Numbered from the stretch's first letter, positions 17,897 through 27,738 are shown. The stretch: 64,000 nt of DNA from Pseudomonas sp. SL4(2022) (GCF_026625725.1 NZ_CP113060.1:868001-932000), one strand, 5' to 3'. Numbers and translations: made by a program. The notes: a model not told the origin generated them from the letters alone.

Positions 17897-18063
17897 TCCT
17901 GCTGCGCTGCTTGGCCTGCCTGTTCATCTTCATTGGAGTTCTGGTAGGCACCAGCGCCGTAGTGCTGGTCAGCGTTCTGCTGCTGCGCTTTCCCTTGCTA
18001 CTCATAGCTCTGGTCTTATCCTGCTGGGTTTTCACCCGCGCGCTTCGACACCATTTCAAATGA
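17893..18063 (+). CDS. Small two-helix membrane protein
   Basis: 56 residues starting inside the stop of the previous gene (ATGA overlap). Nearly the whole chain is hydrophobic, giving two predicted membrane helices (about 3-31 and 33-50) and a short basic tail (RALRHHFK). Translational coupling argues it is real although short. Function unknown. Confidence 0.6.
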   Translation: MILLRCLACLFIFIGVLVGTSAVVLVSVLLLRFPLLLIALVLSCWVFTRALRHHFK

Positions 18064-18082
18064 AAGCAAAGTAGGCGGGGCC

Positions 18083-18328
18083 CTACAGCCCCGCATCAAC
18101 AAGCAAGTCTGAAGGCTTGCACTCTAGAGCCCTCGCAATGCGCGCAATGTTCAGGAAGGTCACATTGCGCTCCCCCCGTTCAATCTTACCCATATGGGAT
18201 CGATCAATCTCCGCAGCATCAGCCAACGTCTCTTGGGAATAGTTCATCTGCTTACGACGAGCACGCACAGCGGCACCCAGGCGAACCAGGCTTTGGTCTT
18301 TATCTTGGTTTACGGAGACTCTTGGCAT
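18083..18328 (-). CDS. XRE-family helix-turn-helix regulator
   Basis: 81 residues with a complete Cro/CI-type helix-turn-helix: LGAAVRARRKQMNYSQETLA then IDRSHMGKIERGERNVT and IARALECKPSDLL. It is a small one-domain repressor of the type that controls plasmid and island genes. It is divergent from the plus-strand gene at 18447, whose promoter it may control. Targets unknown. Confidence 0.88.
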   Translation of the reverse strand: MPRVSVNQDKDQSLVRLGAAVRARRKQMNYSQETLADAAEIDRSHMGKIERGERNVTFLNIARIARALECKPSDLLVDAGL

Positions 18329-18446
18329 GCCGCCAATCGTTTCGTTATGCTGCCTTAACGACCACGGTATTTACGACCCATTTCAAGAAGCAAGCTGCCC
18401 TACAAGCCAGCTCTACCCCCAGCAATGCCTACCGAAAGGAATCACC

Positions 18447-18782
18447 ATGCAGAAGATCCAGTACGAAGACCTCAATACCGAAGCCGTGACAGCACTCATT
18501 CGCAGCAAAGAGTCCTTCGAAGTGGTTGGCCTCAGCGGAAGACTCGGCAGCGCCGTGACCACCGTCGAAAACAAGATCGAATCCAGCGGCATGAAGTGCC
18601 GCATCTACACCTACGGTCGAGTTGCCGCAGCAGGTGGCAGCTTCTTCGGTGGGATTACTGGCGTGATTGGCCTGGCGTCAGCAGCGGGCATCGCCGCCCA
18701 CAACCTGGCCACCTTCAACCCTGATTACGAAATCGCTAAGTACCCCATCGATAACCGGATCGTCGTGAAATACAAAAAGTAG
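18447..18782 (+). CDS. Hypothetical glycine-rich membrane-associated protein
   Basis: 111 residues from ATG 18447, with GAAAGGA upstream; the longer frame from 18327 overlaps the XRE promoter region and is rejected. The centre (about 58-90, AAAGGSFFGGITGVIGLASA) is a hydrophobic glycine-rich segment; the C terminus is basic (VVKYKK). Not recognised. It is followed 33 bp later by a secreted protein. Confidence 0.65.
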   Translation: MQKIQYEDLNTEAVTALIRSKESFEVVGLSGRLGSAVTTVENKIESSGMKCRIYTYGRVAAAGGSFFGGITGVIGLASAAGIAAHNLATFNPDYEIAKYPIDNRIVVKYKK

Positions 18783-18815
18783 CCGCCTAAAAAAACACCT
18801 AAATGGAGCTCAGCA

Positions 18816-19379
18816 ATGAAAGCTAAATACTTGGTAGCAGCAGCTACCATGGCCCTGGCTATGAGTGCCTGGGCCGCCCCGCAAGATGTGTATATGTGTG
18901 ATGGTGTGATCAAAGATGCGTCCACTATTCCAGCGATCGTAACTCCACGCTGCGGCGAGAACGTTCCGCTACACGAGTACCGCATGTTCAACTTCGTTGA
19001 TAAGGACGGCCGCCCATATGTCGGCCGCGCCACGGTACTGGCGCGAGTACAATGCAGCGGCGGTGTCTGTGCCGTGGTGCATATGGGGCAATATGGTGAA
19101 GCCACTGGTACGGCACCAGACGGCAGCTATTACGTCCAACGCGGCTATTACCTGGATCGCGACAGCGCTGGGCAGATTGTTGCCTATCGCATGGGTATAG
19201 GCCCACAGTACGACGGACGCGTAGCTGAAGCCGCCCCTGCATCAAATGGCCTTACCGGCGAAGCCTGTTACGACCAAAAGATAGCTGCCTTCCGTCAGGA
19301 GAATGGTGAGGAAGCCATGATCATTTACGATCAGATCAATGAATGGCGTAACCAGTGCGGGTTACCTCCCTCGCAATAG
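18816..19379 (+). CDS. Secreted or periplasmic hypothetical protein
   Basis: 187 residues with a clear Sec signal peptide (MKAKYLVAAATMALAMSAWA, cut after AWA). The mature part has six cysteines (YMCDG, PRCGE, VQCSGGVC, EACYDQ, NQCGL) suggesting disulfides in the periplasm. Not recognised. It is the last plus-strand island gene before the convergent defence operon. Confidence 0.7.
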   Translation: MKAKYLVAAATMALAMSAWAAPQDVYMCDGVIKDASTIPAIVTPRCGENVPLHEYRMFNFVDKDGRPYVGRATVLARVQCSGGVCAVVHMGQYGEATGTAPDGSYYVQRGYYLDRDSAGQIVAYRMGIGPQYDGRVAEAAPASNGLTGEACYDQKIAAFRQENGEEAMIIYDQINEWRNQCGLPPSQ

Positions 19380-19448
19380 CATCACCAGATTAAAAAAGCT
19401 TTAGAGGCTAGTAAACGCGGATTGCGTTCAGAAGAGAAAGTCACAGCG

Positions 19449-19488
19449 TCGGACCACCGCCAAGCACTTCTACTTGGCTGTGGTCCGA
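19449..19488. terminator. Long imperfect hairpin between convergent operons
   Basis: Bases 19449-19464 pair with 19473-19488 (16-bp stem with one mismatch, 8-nt loop). It lies between the stop of the secreted-protein gene and the stop of the defence operon, so it probably ends transcription from both sides, though no T tract is present. Confidence 0.55.
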
Positions 19489-19520
19489 TATAAAAGCTCT
19501 AGCAATTACATCAAATGGCT

Positions 19521-21694
19521 TCACTTCGCAAAGCGTGAAAACCACTCATCACATCGGCTGGCCGACGAACTCCTGACCTTAATTTTCTCCTCCTCCGGCA
19601 ACTCAACGACATTAAGCTCTTTCAACCGTTGCTCCTCAAGTCTTCTGTATTGAAGCTCTTGGATTTGAGCTCTAAGAAGCTCTCGCTCAGAAGACAGTTT
19701 TTCAGCCAAAATTTTATCTGCCGGCCGCCAGATCTCCAAAATCAAATAACGGTATCGAGGCCACTCATCAGGCTGCATTTCCAATCCTGGATGAACGATG
19801 TCCCTAAAACTGGTGTTAGTTGGGGCCAAAGTCAACACACCATCTTGGAGAATTAATTTCCCCATAAACACGTCAGCAAGCCGCGTTACATCAGCATCCT
19901 TTATTGGAGTAAAAAATTTATTCAACTGCCCGACATACTCATTGAATAAATTATCCTGCGACTCTACGGAGCCACCCTCTACAGCGGCCTCAGTAGAGTC
20001 AATAAACGTCATAACAAGGGCAGCTTGAAAAGCAACAGTAGAAAAAACCCTTTCGATCAACTCATCAGTTAATTTCTGCAATTGCAACTGAGAGGGATTG
20101 CTCTTGAGAAGAGCTTTGAACTCCCCTCCTCTGAGGCCATCATAAAAAATTACTGAGCGCTTATCTTTAAGAGTCTTAATGACACTCTTACGCTGCTCGT
20201 TCAATGCATCAATCGTGTTCCGAGTAGCCTCGATCTCAGGAGCGTCCCAATCAGAGGGATCATCTTTTATCTTCTGAGAAAGGTTTGATTCGAAATCCTC
20301 GAATGTACGGGATGTACCCTGCCCATCAAATAACATAGATTTAAGGGCAGCTGAACCTGCCTGCCTGTCAAGCCATGTAGACTGCTCAAGAACCGCGATC
20401 TCATGTGACTTAAACGGATGAAGTTCACTTAGCAGAACATTAACAATAGGTGCAAATATTTTACGCCAGCTATCTTTGAAGGCGATGCTTACCTTATCAG
20501 AATAATTATCTCGCTTAGTTTCCTGCTGCTCTTGCTGCGATAGAATATCTTTTAGTTGCAAGCGTTCAATAGCTGTAGACGCATCTTTTCTCGCGCCCAT
20601 ACGTATTAAATTCTTTTGTATACCAGTGAGCCTGTCGGAGAAGAAAAGCACTCTTTCACAGATGTAGTAAAGATGCGCAACACTTGTTATAGCCAACGGG
20701 TTAGATATTGTAGAACGATCCCGCTGATCCAGCTCAACATTATAAATTCTTAGCGATGAAGATGAGCGAGTATCCGCACACTTGATAATTGATAACGTTT
20801 CGCGAAGACACTCTGATGCCAAGTCCTGATCATCAAGTAATTTATTACGTGAATCAGATACCTTTCTAGCATTTTTGTTTAACGTCAAAAAAATTCGGCG
20901 CGCGGCGCGTACAACATCTATATCACCCTGATTGTTCTCATCGAGATCGGGGAATGTGCAGAGCATTACTGGAAGCTGGATTGAACGAGTATCAAACTTC
21001 TTGATTACAGACTCTGGCCATACTTCGTAGTAGTGCTTATAGGGCTGCCTTTCAGCCTGCCCCCAAGCACCTTTTAAATTTCGATACAGGGCAAGCAAAG
21101 CCATTGCTCGATGCTGGCCATCAACAATTGCGAGCGCAGAGTTTTGTGTCGATATACGAAGCTTTGCGCCGTCAGCTTTAAATCGTTGATTTTTTTAGAA
21201 AGCTGCTCAAAGCTGAAGACTTCTAGACCACTTTCCCCACACATCATGACATCTTTTTGAACATCCGACTGAGAAGAGGAAAGTGGCTGACTTGTAGTAT
21301 TTACTTTTGGATAATTTTTAGCTGGCCTTTTGCTCAAAGGCTCCAACGGCAGAACGACAGCAACAATAGGAGGGAATAATTTAATAAGCCCCGAGTTTCT
21401 ATCTTCTAACAAATAAGGAATAAGCTCTAAAGAAACCCTTGCGTCGTCAATATCGCGCTGCATGATTTCATCAAAATCCAACTCATCAAGCTTGAAAACC
21501 TCCCTAACAGGAGATAGCTGATCAAGGAGACGCTGATCTTTAGATGAGAATTCATCCAAACTAACATGAGTCAACAGATACTTAACCTCTATTGACTTAT
21601 GATTGCTTTCTTTATTGGAAACAGAAAATGCACCTATAGTTCCATCAAGCTCCAAGTCCAATGCAGACTGAGTCTCTCCAATAAAAAGATCCAT
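19521..21694 (-). CDS. DGQHR-domain protein (DndB/ParB-like), frameshifted
   Basis: Two overlapping frames (21694-21074 and 21104-19521) join into one protein of about 724 residues if one base is added in the run of seven A at 21190-21196 (T on the plus strand). The joined chain reads SALAIVDGQHRAMALLALY, placing the DGQHR motif at about 192-196, exactly across the break. DGQHR proteins include DndB and are related in motif to the DGQQR NTPase site of SspE. The C-terminal part is helical and charged. The start follows the GIY-YIG stop by one base. Either a pseudogene, a sequencing error at the homopolymer, or slippage-dependent expression. Confidence 0.75.
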
Positions 21695-21695
21695 T

Positions 21696-22355
21696 TCAAT
21701 TCCTTCCGAAAATTGGGAAATTAATTCTATTTAAAACATTTTCAATATCAACATGCTCGTTGCTAATTGACTTAACCAGTCGAACATGGACAAAAAGATT
21801 GGTGGGATCAAACTGCCTCGCAACAATTTGACGCGCAAAACCGGCATCTCCATCAGTCATTTCATCAGCAGCCTTACGACTTTTCGCGTCCCTGAGTTTT
21901 TCAATGAGCGCTTTGTGTTTCATCAACCGCTCCCGTATGGAGGTCGCCATACCAATATAAAGAGGAGCAGTAAATGCGGGAGCAGCAACTGACAATGTTT
22001 CTGCAATAACCCCCAATCTTGATGGATCAAGGCATAATCGCTCAATCAAACTTTGTGACAACGATACCTGATGAGCAGCCTCACCAACGTATCTTGGCTT
22101 TAATGGGCCAGATACAGTGACTTGATAATTATCTTCATGATAACGTCGAAATATTAGCCTCTCTAGTGCCTCACCAACATAAGACCGGGGATCGATGCCC
22201 TCGGCACTCAACCGAGATACATTTTCCGTAAAATCATTTAGATCAGCTGAACTTATCAAAAGCCTTGCATACCAGGCATAGACACCCGACTCTTCAGGGG
22301 CAGTACTCAGCTCACGCCAACCATATCGACGTACGTCGCCATTCACTTGTGACAT
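21696..22355 (-). CDS. GIY-YIG-family nuclease with long insertion
   Basis: 219 residues. The first half-motif is SGVYAWY (GVY at 24-26) and the second LYIGMATSIRERLMKH (YIG at 133-135, Arg141/143 following); the C terminus has HVDIENVLNRINFPIFG, matching the closing Glu and Asn region of the fold. In ordinary GIY-YIG domains the two halves lie 10-25 residues apart; here about 105 residues intervene. The start overlaps the PP-loop gene by 13 bp, so it is part of the operon. It is the likely DNA-cutting effector of the cassette (inference). Confidence 0.7.
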   Translation of the reverse strand: MSQVNGDVRRYGWRELSTAPEESGVYAWYARLLISSADLNDFTENVSRLSAEGIDPRSYVGEALERLIFRRYHEDNYQVTVSGPLKPRYVGEAAHQVSLSQSLIERLCLDPSRLGVIAETLSVAAPAFTAPLYIGMATSIRERLMKHKALIEKLRDAKSRKAADEMTDGDAGFARQIVARQFDPTNLFVHVRLVKSISNEHVDIENVLNRINFPIFGRN

Positions 22356-23185
22356 ACTAAACAGGCCCCGCCGCCCTCTTCTAGGAAAAAGAGGTCATCA
22401 ATATCAACAGGCCCTTCGGAAAGTTCCCGAAGAGGATTCGGCTTGCGTCTTAATCGCTCACGCTCTTTACGAATATTAAAGTCGGAAATAATTTGTGCTA
22501 TACGCTCAGGACGCTCTAGATCAACTAGTGATTCGCCCTGACTCCAAGTAAAGGGGGAGCCACTGTTTACAGCACACTTTTCATATTCTTTTGCTTCTTC
22601 AAAACGGTCAGGATGATTTTGCTTCAGATTCACCCACTCTATTTTTTGTTGAAAAAAGCAGAAGGTACACCCACTCCGAGAACGCCAATCATAATACTTT
22701 GGCAAACCCAATCCAGACGCTTCTAAAATATCAATAACACCGGGCTTATCAATACCGCCCTCTCTAAATGGCAATTTGACGACCAAGTTATCTTCTCTGG
22801 CTATCATACCTTCACGATGCTCTTCGTCAGCTCGAATAGCTACATAGCTAATAACTCTATCACCAGATTTAAGCCAAGGATGAATCCACTGCTTGAAAGG
22901 ATCTAGTTTTAATTTACGAGTACACCAACGTGTATTGGGTGAAGGTAAAAAATTATTGTACTGACGAAGCCAGAAATCAAAATCTCTGTGAGGATTAAGC
23001 CGCTCGATTGGCTTCCCTAAAAAACCCTCTAGCCTTCCTAAAAACTCATATACTTCGGGAAGTTCTTTACCTGTATCCGTAAAAAAATATTGGATATTCA
23101 AGTCCGGGTAATGTTGACTCATATATACCGCAAGAGCAGCACTATCCTTCCCACCGGACAACCCAAGAACATGATGTTCTTTCAT
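22343..23185 (-). CDS. PP-loop sulfurtransferase, SspD-like (PAPS-reductase family)
   Basis: 280 residues. The ATP-pyrophosphatase PP-loop SGGKDS is at 10-15. Cysteines at 88 (RWCTRK), 173 and 176 (GCTFC) and 275 and 278 (CLVC) look like an iron-sulfur or sulfur-relay set, as in DndC/SspD. In the Ssp system this enzyme adenylates the phosphate or sulfur donor so that sulfur replaces a non-bridging DNA oxygen. Start and preceding stop share a base (TAATG), so translation is coupled to the ATPase gene. Assignment rests on motif plus operon company. Confidence 0.82.
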   Translation of the reverse strand: MKEHHVLGLSGGKDSAALAVYMSQHYPDLNIQYFFTDTGKELPEVYEFLGRLEGFLGKPIERLNPHRDFDFWLRQYNNFLPSPNTRWCTRKLKLDPFKQWIHPWLKSGDRVISYVAIRADEEHREGMIAREDNLVVKLPFREGGIDKPGVIDILEASGLGLPKYYDWRSRSGCTFCFFQQKIEWVNLKQNHPDRFEEAKEYEKCAVNSGSPFTWSQGESLVDLERPERIAQIISDFNIRKERERLRRKPNPLRELSEGPVDIDDLFFLEEGGGACLVCHK

Positions 23186-26100
23186 TAAGACTCCTCCTGA
23201 ACCCGTTGACTCATAAGAAGTGCTCCGGCTTCAGCTAAGGCAGCGATTACAATATCTCGATTCTCACTTTGAGCCATTGCAAGCAGCCGCTTGACAACGT
23301 TATCAACAGCAACAACATCGCTTTCTGCAATATCAACAGAACCTGTGGCATCCAAACCATGCTTCGCGCCAAATACCACGCCAATGACTCTACGCGACGC
23401 AGGCCTACCATGAAGCGGTGCCATCGCTTCCTCTTTTCTTATCTCTATCGACCACGAGCCGATTTGCGAAAGAGCAGCATCAATGTCACGATCCACCCAT
23501 TGAGCAGGAGGCTTACTGGTTGCAAGGCTTATAATTTTTTCAATACTTGTCGCGTCATCAGAAAAAGTTTCTAGCCGTGTAGCGAACGCATCAAGTAGGA
23601 AATCACCGGTAATTCCTTTTACCCCAGCTGCTCGCCGCTGTAGCTCTTCAATACTGCGTCCCGAGTGGTCGAGCGCAGAAAACAATTTTTCTTTAACTCG
23701 CTCCAACATAGCTGGATAGGCAGAAAATAGCTCGTCAGTTACATGCCTCAGCTTAGATATAAGATCATCTGAGTCTTGGGTACCAAGAACTGTAGGCAAG
23801 TCTGCAAAAATAACCTTGTGCGGATCATTAGCCTTCAAAAGCATGGCTCTAACATCTTGAGCCATTTGAGATACTGAAGCTGTTCGTCTTGTCCATGCAG
23901 GTAAGTTAACTACCATGCTTACCAGACCACGAGCAGCATCTAAAGGCTCAACAACAGCTCCGTTCTGAGAGAAAACAGAGACCGTTTCAGCAATTGCAGA
24001 GACAAGTTTGACTTTGTCTTTAGATGCTTCGACAAACTGAAACCTAATTCTTTTTGGGTCTTGCAACCATTCATCGATTGCTGCCTCAGTGATATCTGGA
24101 GTAAACCCGTCATCGATATACATTGCGAGAGCAGAACGATTAGCTAAAAAGAAGGCCAAGGCCAAAACAGGCATAAGACCAGACCTGATACCATATGGTG
24201 GAGCCCCCCAAAAGCCATATAGATCAGCCAATGTAACCTTTCGCTTGGCCTGTAAAAGATAAGACTCGGTATCCCACCACAAACGATTTATGTCGTCACG
24301 CTTACAGTCAGCCGCTGGCTCCCCAAATGCCCAACAATCAGCTCTCTCTGCATGTATACCGGTAGTCTGTAGAACAGTGTAGTAAAGACCCGCATCAGCA
24401 GGATGTCCTTGATAACCTAAATTTGGCTCAGAGGAGTGGGCAATCATCCTGTACAAAAGATCCTTACGAGCCTTACTTGAATTACTCGAAAGAACCTCTC
24501 GATTTATTAACTCACTCAATATTCGGGGACTTTTGAAGAATATGTCTTTTGCAATCGTAGATGCCATTACAGAGAGCGAACCGACTTTAGCTCTAGATTG
24601 CGTTACACCATTGTGATACCACTTCGATAAACTAAAAGCGTCAGCCAGCTCTTCTTCAAGAGAGGATTTAATTGCAGCTACGCGGCCCGTCAATTCGCGC
24701 TTAGCTACAGAATCGCCCTCTAACTCAGGTCGCGTACGCATGACCCGCTCAGAAGCTGCCAATTCGAGGCTTAGATCTGCAATCTTCTCTGCATTTGCAG
24801 GAACACCAAACAGAAATGCACTTCCGCTATACTCTACGCTAAGTTTTTTTGCCTGCGCATCTGCAGCCTGGCCTGTTTGCCCAACCTCAGGCAGACACAG
24901 AAGAAAAACACCCACACTATTTCTTTCGGGCTTCAGTTTCTTTAAGTGCTCAGCCGCTTCAGATAAACGCATTATCTGTCGACTAAACCATCGCATTGTT
25001 CCAGTTTCTTGATAAAGTCGCTTGGCAAGTATTGGCTGCAAATCACTTAATGCAGAAACCTGGGAAAGCGCGTAAGTTCCTATTTCATATCTGGCTTGAT
25101 TTACCGCCGCCTCGATATCAAAATCACTCCCCGCATACACTCCATATGCACCTAGATGCTTTCGCTCAATTAAAATCTTCCAATTTACCAAGTTTCCGAG
25201 AGTTTTGTGTATATCTGTAATAGACGCCTTGGGTATAGAAACAAAAAGCACTTTTTCTTCCGGAACAATCCCTGACCCATTCCGGAACATTTCAATTAGA
25301 GCTACGACTTTAGTAAGCTCAACATGTATAGCCTCTCCTTTTGCCTCTGCTCGCTCTACAGCATCACACGCAACAGCCCAACGATGACCATCTGGTGAGG
25401 CCATTATCGCAGGCTCTAGATTTGCCTTAAGGTAGTCCCAATAATGCGCCGGCCCGTACGTCAGATTATCAGAACTACTAACCCCCTCTAAAAACTCAAG
25501 AAAGCCCAATGGCTCTCTTGAAGCTAAAAACCCAAACGTACTTCTCTCATTTTGACCAAAGCGCCGTTTAGATATAGGCCCTAATAAAGCAGCTGTAATG
25601 GGATGCAAAGGCCAACACTTCACCAGCGCAGCCCCGATTCCTTGAGGAGCACTTGGTCTTCTAGACTTTATAGACTTAGCAACTACATCTGCCTGAGAGC
25701 GAGCCTCAACTAGATGATCCGACGTTGAAACTACAATAGCCTTACCAATAAGCTCAACAACCTCATCGGTTGCTGAAACTAATGGAATATCGATAAACCG
25801 CCCTTGGACTTTTGCCCAATCATCCTGAGACTGCCGCCCAAGCCGGGAGGCATATGCATCAAAAGCCTGATGCAAAATACCTACAATAACAAGTTTTCCA
25901 TTACTTCGACTTGCGGCCTCAGCAAGTTCTTGAAATATATAAATATCATCACCGTCTTGCGCGGCGGCCTCTAGCAACTTCCCTAGCTCGTCAATGACCA
26001 CAAGAACACCCTGAGGATGCGACTCCGCTACAGAAATCAACTCCCCAACTATGTCATGCGTCTTTTTCTTAGAAGGCAACTCTCCCTTCGCCTTAGCTAA

Positions 26101-26526
26101 CGCATTAGATAACTCACTAACAAAACTAGCTCTCTTTCCAACGACAGGTACTACAATCCAACCTTCTTCGCGCGCATCAAATGCTTTATAGACAACACTA
26201 TCTAAGGGTAAATCTAAAATATTTTTTGCTTTCTCTCGAAGTCTCTTATTAGTTCCGACTAGCGAGCAAAGCATAAGCGCAAGAGAGGACTTCCCTCCGC
26301 CATATGGACCGGTCCAAGTGAACGCCCTTTGACTTGTTTCAGTTATCTGACGCGCCATATTTTCCAATAGAGCGCGCGCGGTACCCTGGCATACGTACCC
26401 AGACAAAGCATCATCACGATCTAGATCCGCATCCAAGCGAACAGAGCGAAGAAACTGTCTAGATATTTTGACAACCTCTGACAATTTTTTACTATTCAGC
26501 TCTAAATTCTGCTTAACCTTTGGCAT
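23185..26526 (-). CDS. Large P-loop ATPase, SspC-like
   Basis: 1,113 residues. Walker A GPYGGGKS at 73-80 and Walker B VLVVIDE at 174-180 are intact; the remainder is a long helical region without recognised domains. Size, motif spacing and position between a DUF4007 gene and a PP-loop sulfurtransferase fit SspC, the ATPase of single-strand DNA phosphorothioation. It would be cytoplasmic and DNA-associated. It overlaps the upstream gene by 14 bp (coupled translation). Base composition is AT-rich compared with the chromosome. Confidence 0.8.
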   Translation of the reverse strand: MPKVKQNLELNSKKLSEVVKISRQFLRSVRLDADLDRDDALSGYVCQGTARALLENMARQITETSQRAFTWTGPYGGGKSSLALMLCSLVGTNKRLREKAKNILDLPLDSVVYKAFDAREEGWIVVPVVGKRASFVSELSNALAKAKGELPSKKKTHDIVGELISVAESHPQGVLVVIDELGKLLEAAAQDGDDIYIFQELAEAASRSNGKLVIVGILHQAFDAYASRLGRQSQDDWAKVQGRFIDIPLVSATDEVVELIGKAIVVSTSDHLVEARSQADVVAKSIKSRRPSAPQGIGAALVKCWPLHPITAALLGPISKRRFGQNERSTFGFLASREPLGFLEFLEGVSSSDNLTYGPAHYWDYLKANLEPAIMASPDGHRWAVACDAVERAEAKGEAIHVELTKVVALIEMFRNGSGIVPEEKVLFVSIPKASITDIHKTLGNLVNWKILIERKHLGAYGVYAGSDFDIEAAVNQARYEIGTYALSQVSALSDLQPILAKRLYQETGTMRWFSRQIMRLSEAAEHLKKLKPERNSVGVFLLCLPEVGQTGQAADAQAKKLSVEYSGSAFLFGVPANAEKIADLSLELAASERVMRTRPELEGDSVAKRELTGRVAAIKSSLEEELADAFSLSKWYHNGVTQSRAKVGSLSVMASTIAKDIFFKSPRILSELINREVLSSNSSKARKDLLYRMIAHSSEPNLGYQGHPADAGLYYTVLQTTGIHAERADCWAFGEPAADCKRDDINRLWWDTESYLLQAKRKVTLADLYGFWGAPPYGIRSGLMPVLALAFFLANRSALAMYIDDGFTPDITEAAIDEWLQDPKRIRFQFVEASKDKVKLVSAIAETVSVFSQNGAVVEPLDAARGLVSMVVNLPAWTRRTASVSQMAQDVRAMLLKANDPHKVIFADLPTVLGTQDSDDLISKLRHVTDELFSAYPAMLERVKEKLFSALDHSGRSIEELQRRAAGVKGITGDFLLDAFATRLETFSDDATSIEKIISLATSKPPAQWVDRDIDAALSQIGSWSIEIRKEEAMAPLHGRPASRRVIGVVFGAKHGLDATGSVDIAESDVVAVDNVVKRLLAMAQSENRDIVIAALAEAGALLMSQRVQEES

Positions 26527-27451
26527 AGGCGGCCTTCAAAAATGCGTTCTTAGCTCTTTTAATGTCGTTTAAGGCACTACCTTGGCGAATAACCTGCCGG
26601 ATACCAGCTTGTTCTGTCCACATCAGCTGCCCTTTACTTAGCTGCTCTAGCCCCATCAATCGATCAGCTACGGCATGCTCGTCCAACTTGAACACTCGAC
26701 CAGGAGAGCCATAGTCGTGAGCGACACGATCAAAGGCCATGACTGACCCTGACTGACCCAAATTTTCCCAATAATCGAGTAAGGCATACGCGAATACTCC
26801 ATCGGGTAACGAGCGTTTGGCTCCACGTCGAAACTCAAAACTATCTTTCGTATTTTGCTGAATTAAACCAAGCTCACCAAGAAGCGGCTCACTCATTTCC
26901 TCTGGTGAATCCCCGCCAAGCCTTGGGACATAACTTCTAATACAACACTCAACATCCCTTTTCAGAGTTGCAAGTGAAATACGTAAATTATGTTCAGAAA
27001 TCATTCCGGACAAAGCATCTACAACGCTTTCCCGCTTAAACACCTGCTGTACCACATGGTTATAAATGAAATACCATGTAGTGGTTTTTTCTGGATTGCT
27101 TGCGAGAAACCAATGCATTAGCCATGTTGTGGCTGATTGCTCAGCGAATGGATCTAAACCACTTTCAGGGTCAAATAGCATGTCTGCTAACTCAGTTGGC
27201 ACAAAGCCGCCATCTGACTCTTCGATAATGCGACACGCTGTCGCCCAAAATCTAATGGACGTAACCATATTTTTGCCTACCCCGAATCGGGCTATGGCAG
27301 AGTCTTCCGAAAATACGGTCTTAGGCGCAGGGAGTCCTAGATTCCTAAAATAGGCAACGGCATCATAGGCTTTGCGTAGCCAAAGCTGACGAAGGGGAAA
27401 GGTCTCGTGACCCGAGAATTGGGGGCGTTGGTTAGGGCTTAATATGATCAT
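26513..27451 (-). CDS. DUF4007 protein, SspB-like
   Basis: 312 residues from ATG 27451; the frame also opens at TTG/GTG codons just upstream (27460) but no strong ribosome site distinguishes them. The opening FSGHETFPLRQLWLRKAYDA and GVGKNMVTSIRFWA are hallmark DUF4007 segments. DUF4007 proteins accompany SspC/SspD-type genes; SspB is described as a nicking protein giving access for sulfur insertion. First gene of the five-gene operon. Linking DUF4007 with SspB is from memory of the family. Confidence 0.78.
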   Translation of the reverse strand: MIILSPNQRPQFSGHETFPLRQLWLRKAYDAVAYFRNLGLPAPKTVFSEDSAIARFGVGKNMVTSIRFWATACRIIEESDGGFVPTELADMLFDPESGLDPFAEQSATTWLMHWFLASNPEKTTTWYFIYNHVVQQVFKRESVVDALSGMISEHNLRISLATLKRDVECCIRSYVPRLGGDSPEEMSEPLLGELGLIQQNTKDSFEFRRGAKRSLPDGVFAYALLDYWENLGQSGSVMAFDRVAHDYGSPGRVFKLDEHAVADRLMGLEQLSKGQLMWTEQAGIRQVIRQGSALNDIKRAKNAFLKAAYAKG

Positions 27452-27663
27452 AGGCACCAATATTATCCCAGACTGGATGGGGTAACCAGTCCGCTTAGAC
27501 CACCCATAATACTGTATAAATAGCCATACATCGAATACCTCCTCATAGCTTCATTTCTGTTGCACTCCGTCTTGTTTTGGGATGCTGTGAAAATTTTGCC
27601 CTGCCACCACCCTTACCTGTCCACCGACAGAATATGAGAGAGCACAGCACTCACTCGCTGACC

Positions 27664-27687
27664 ACATGGGGGAACAAATGGGGGGAC
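27664..27687 (+). repeat. G-rich 12-bp repeats, probable right integrase arm sites
   Basis: ACATGGGGGAAC (27664-27675) and AAATGGGGGGAC (27676-27687) form a tandem 12-bp pair 51 bp inside the right att core, mirroring the ATAAGTGGGGGG pair at the left end. Confidence 0.55.
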
Positions 27688-27738
27688 AAGATGGATCTAT
27701 TTTCAAACCACCCTATTTTTAAAGGTATTTAGGCATAA

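Noticed and set aside
19521..27451. Defence operon considered as Dnd, BREX or DISARM
   Set aside because: No DndD/DndE, PglX/PglZ or DrmA/B-type proteins; DUF4007 with the large ATPase and PP-loop protein fits Ssp best.
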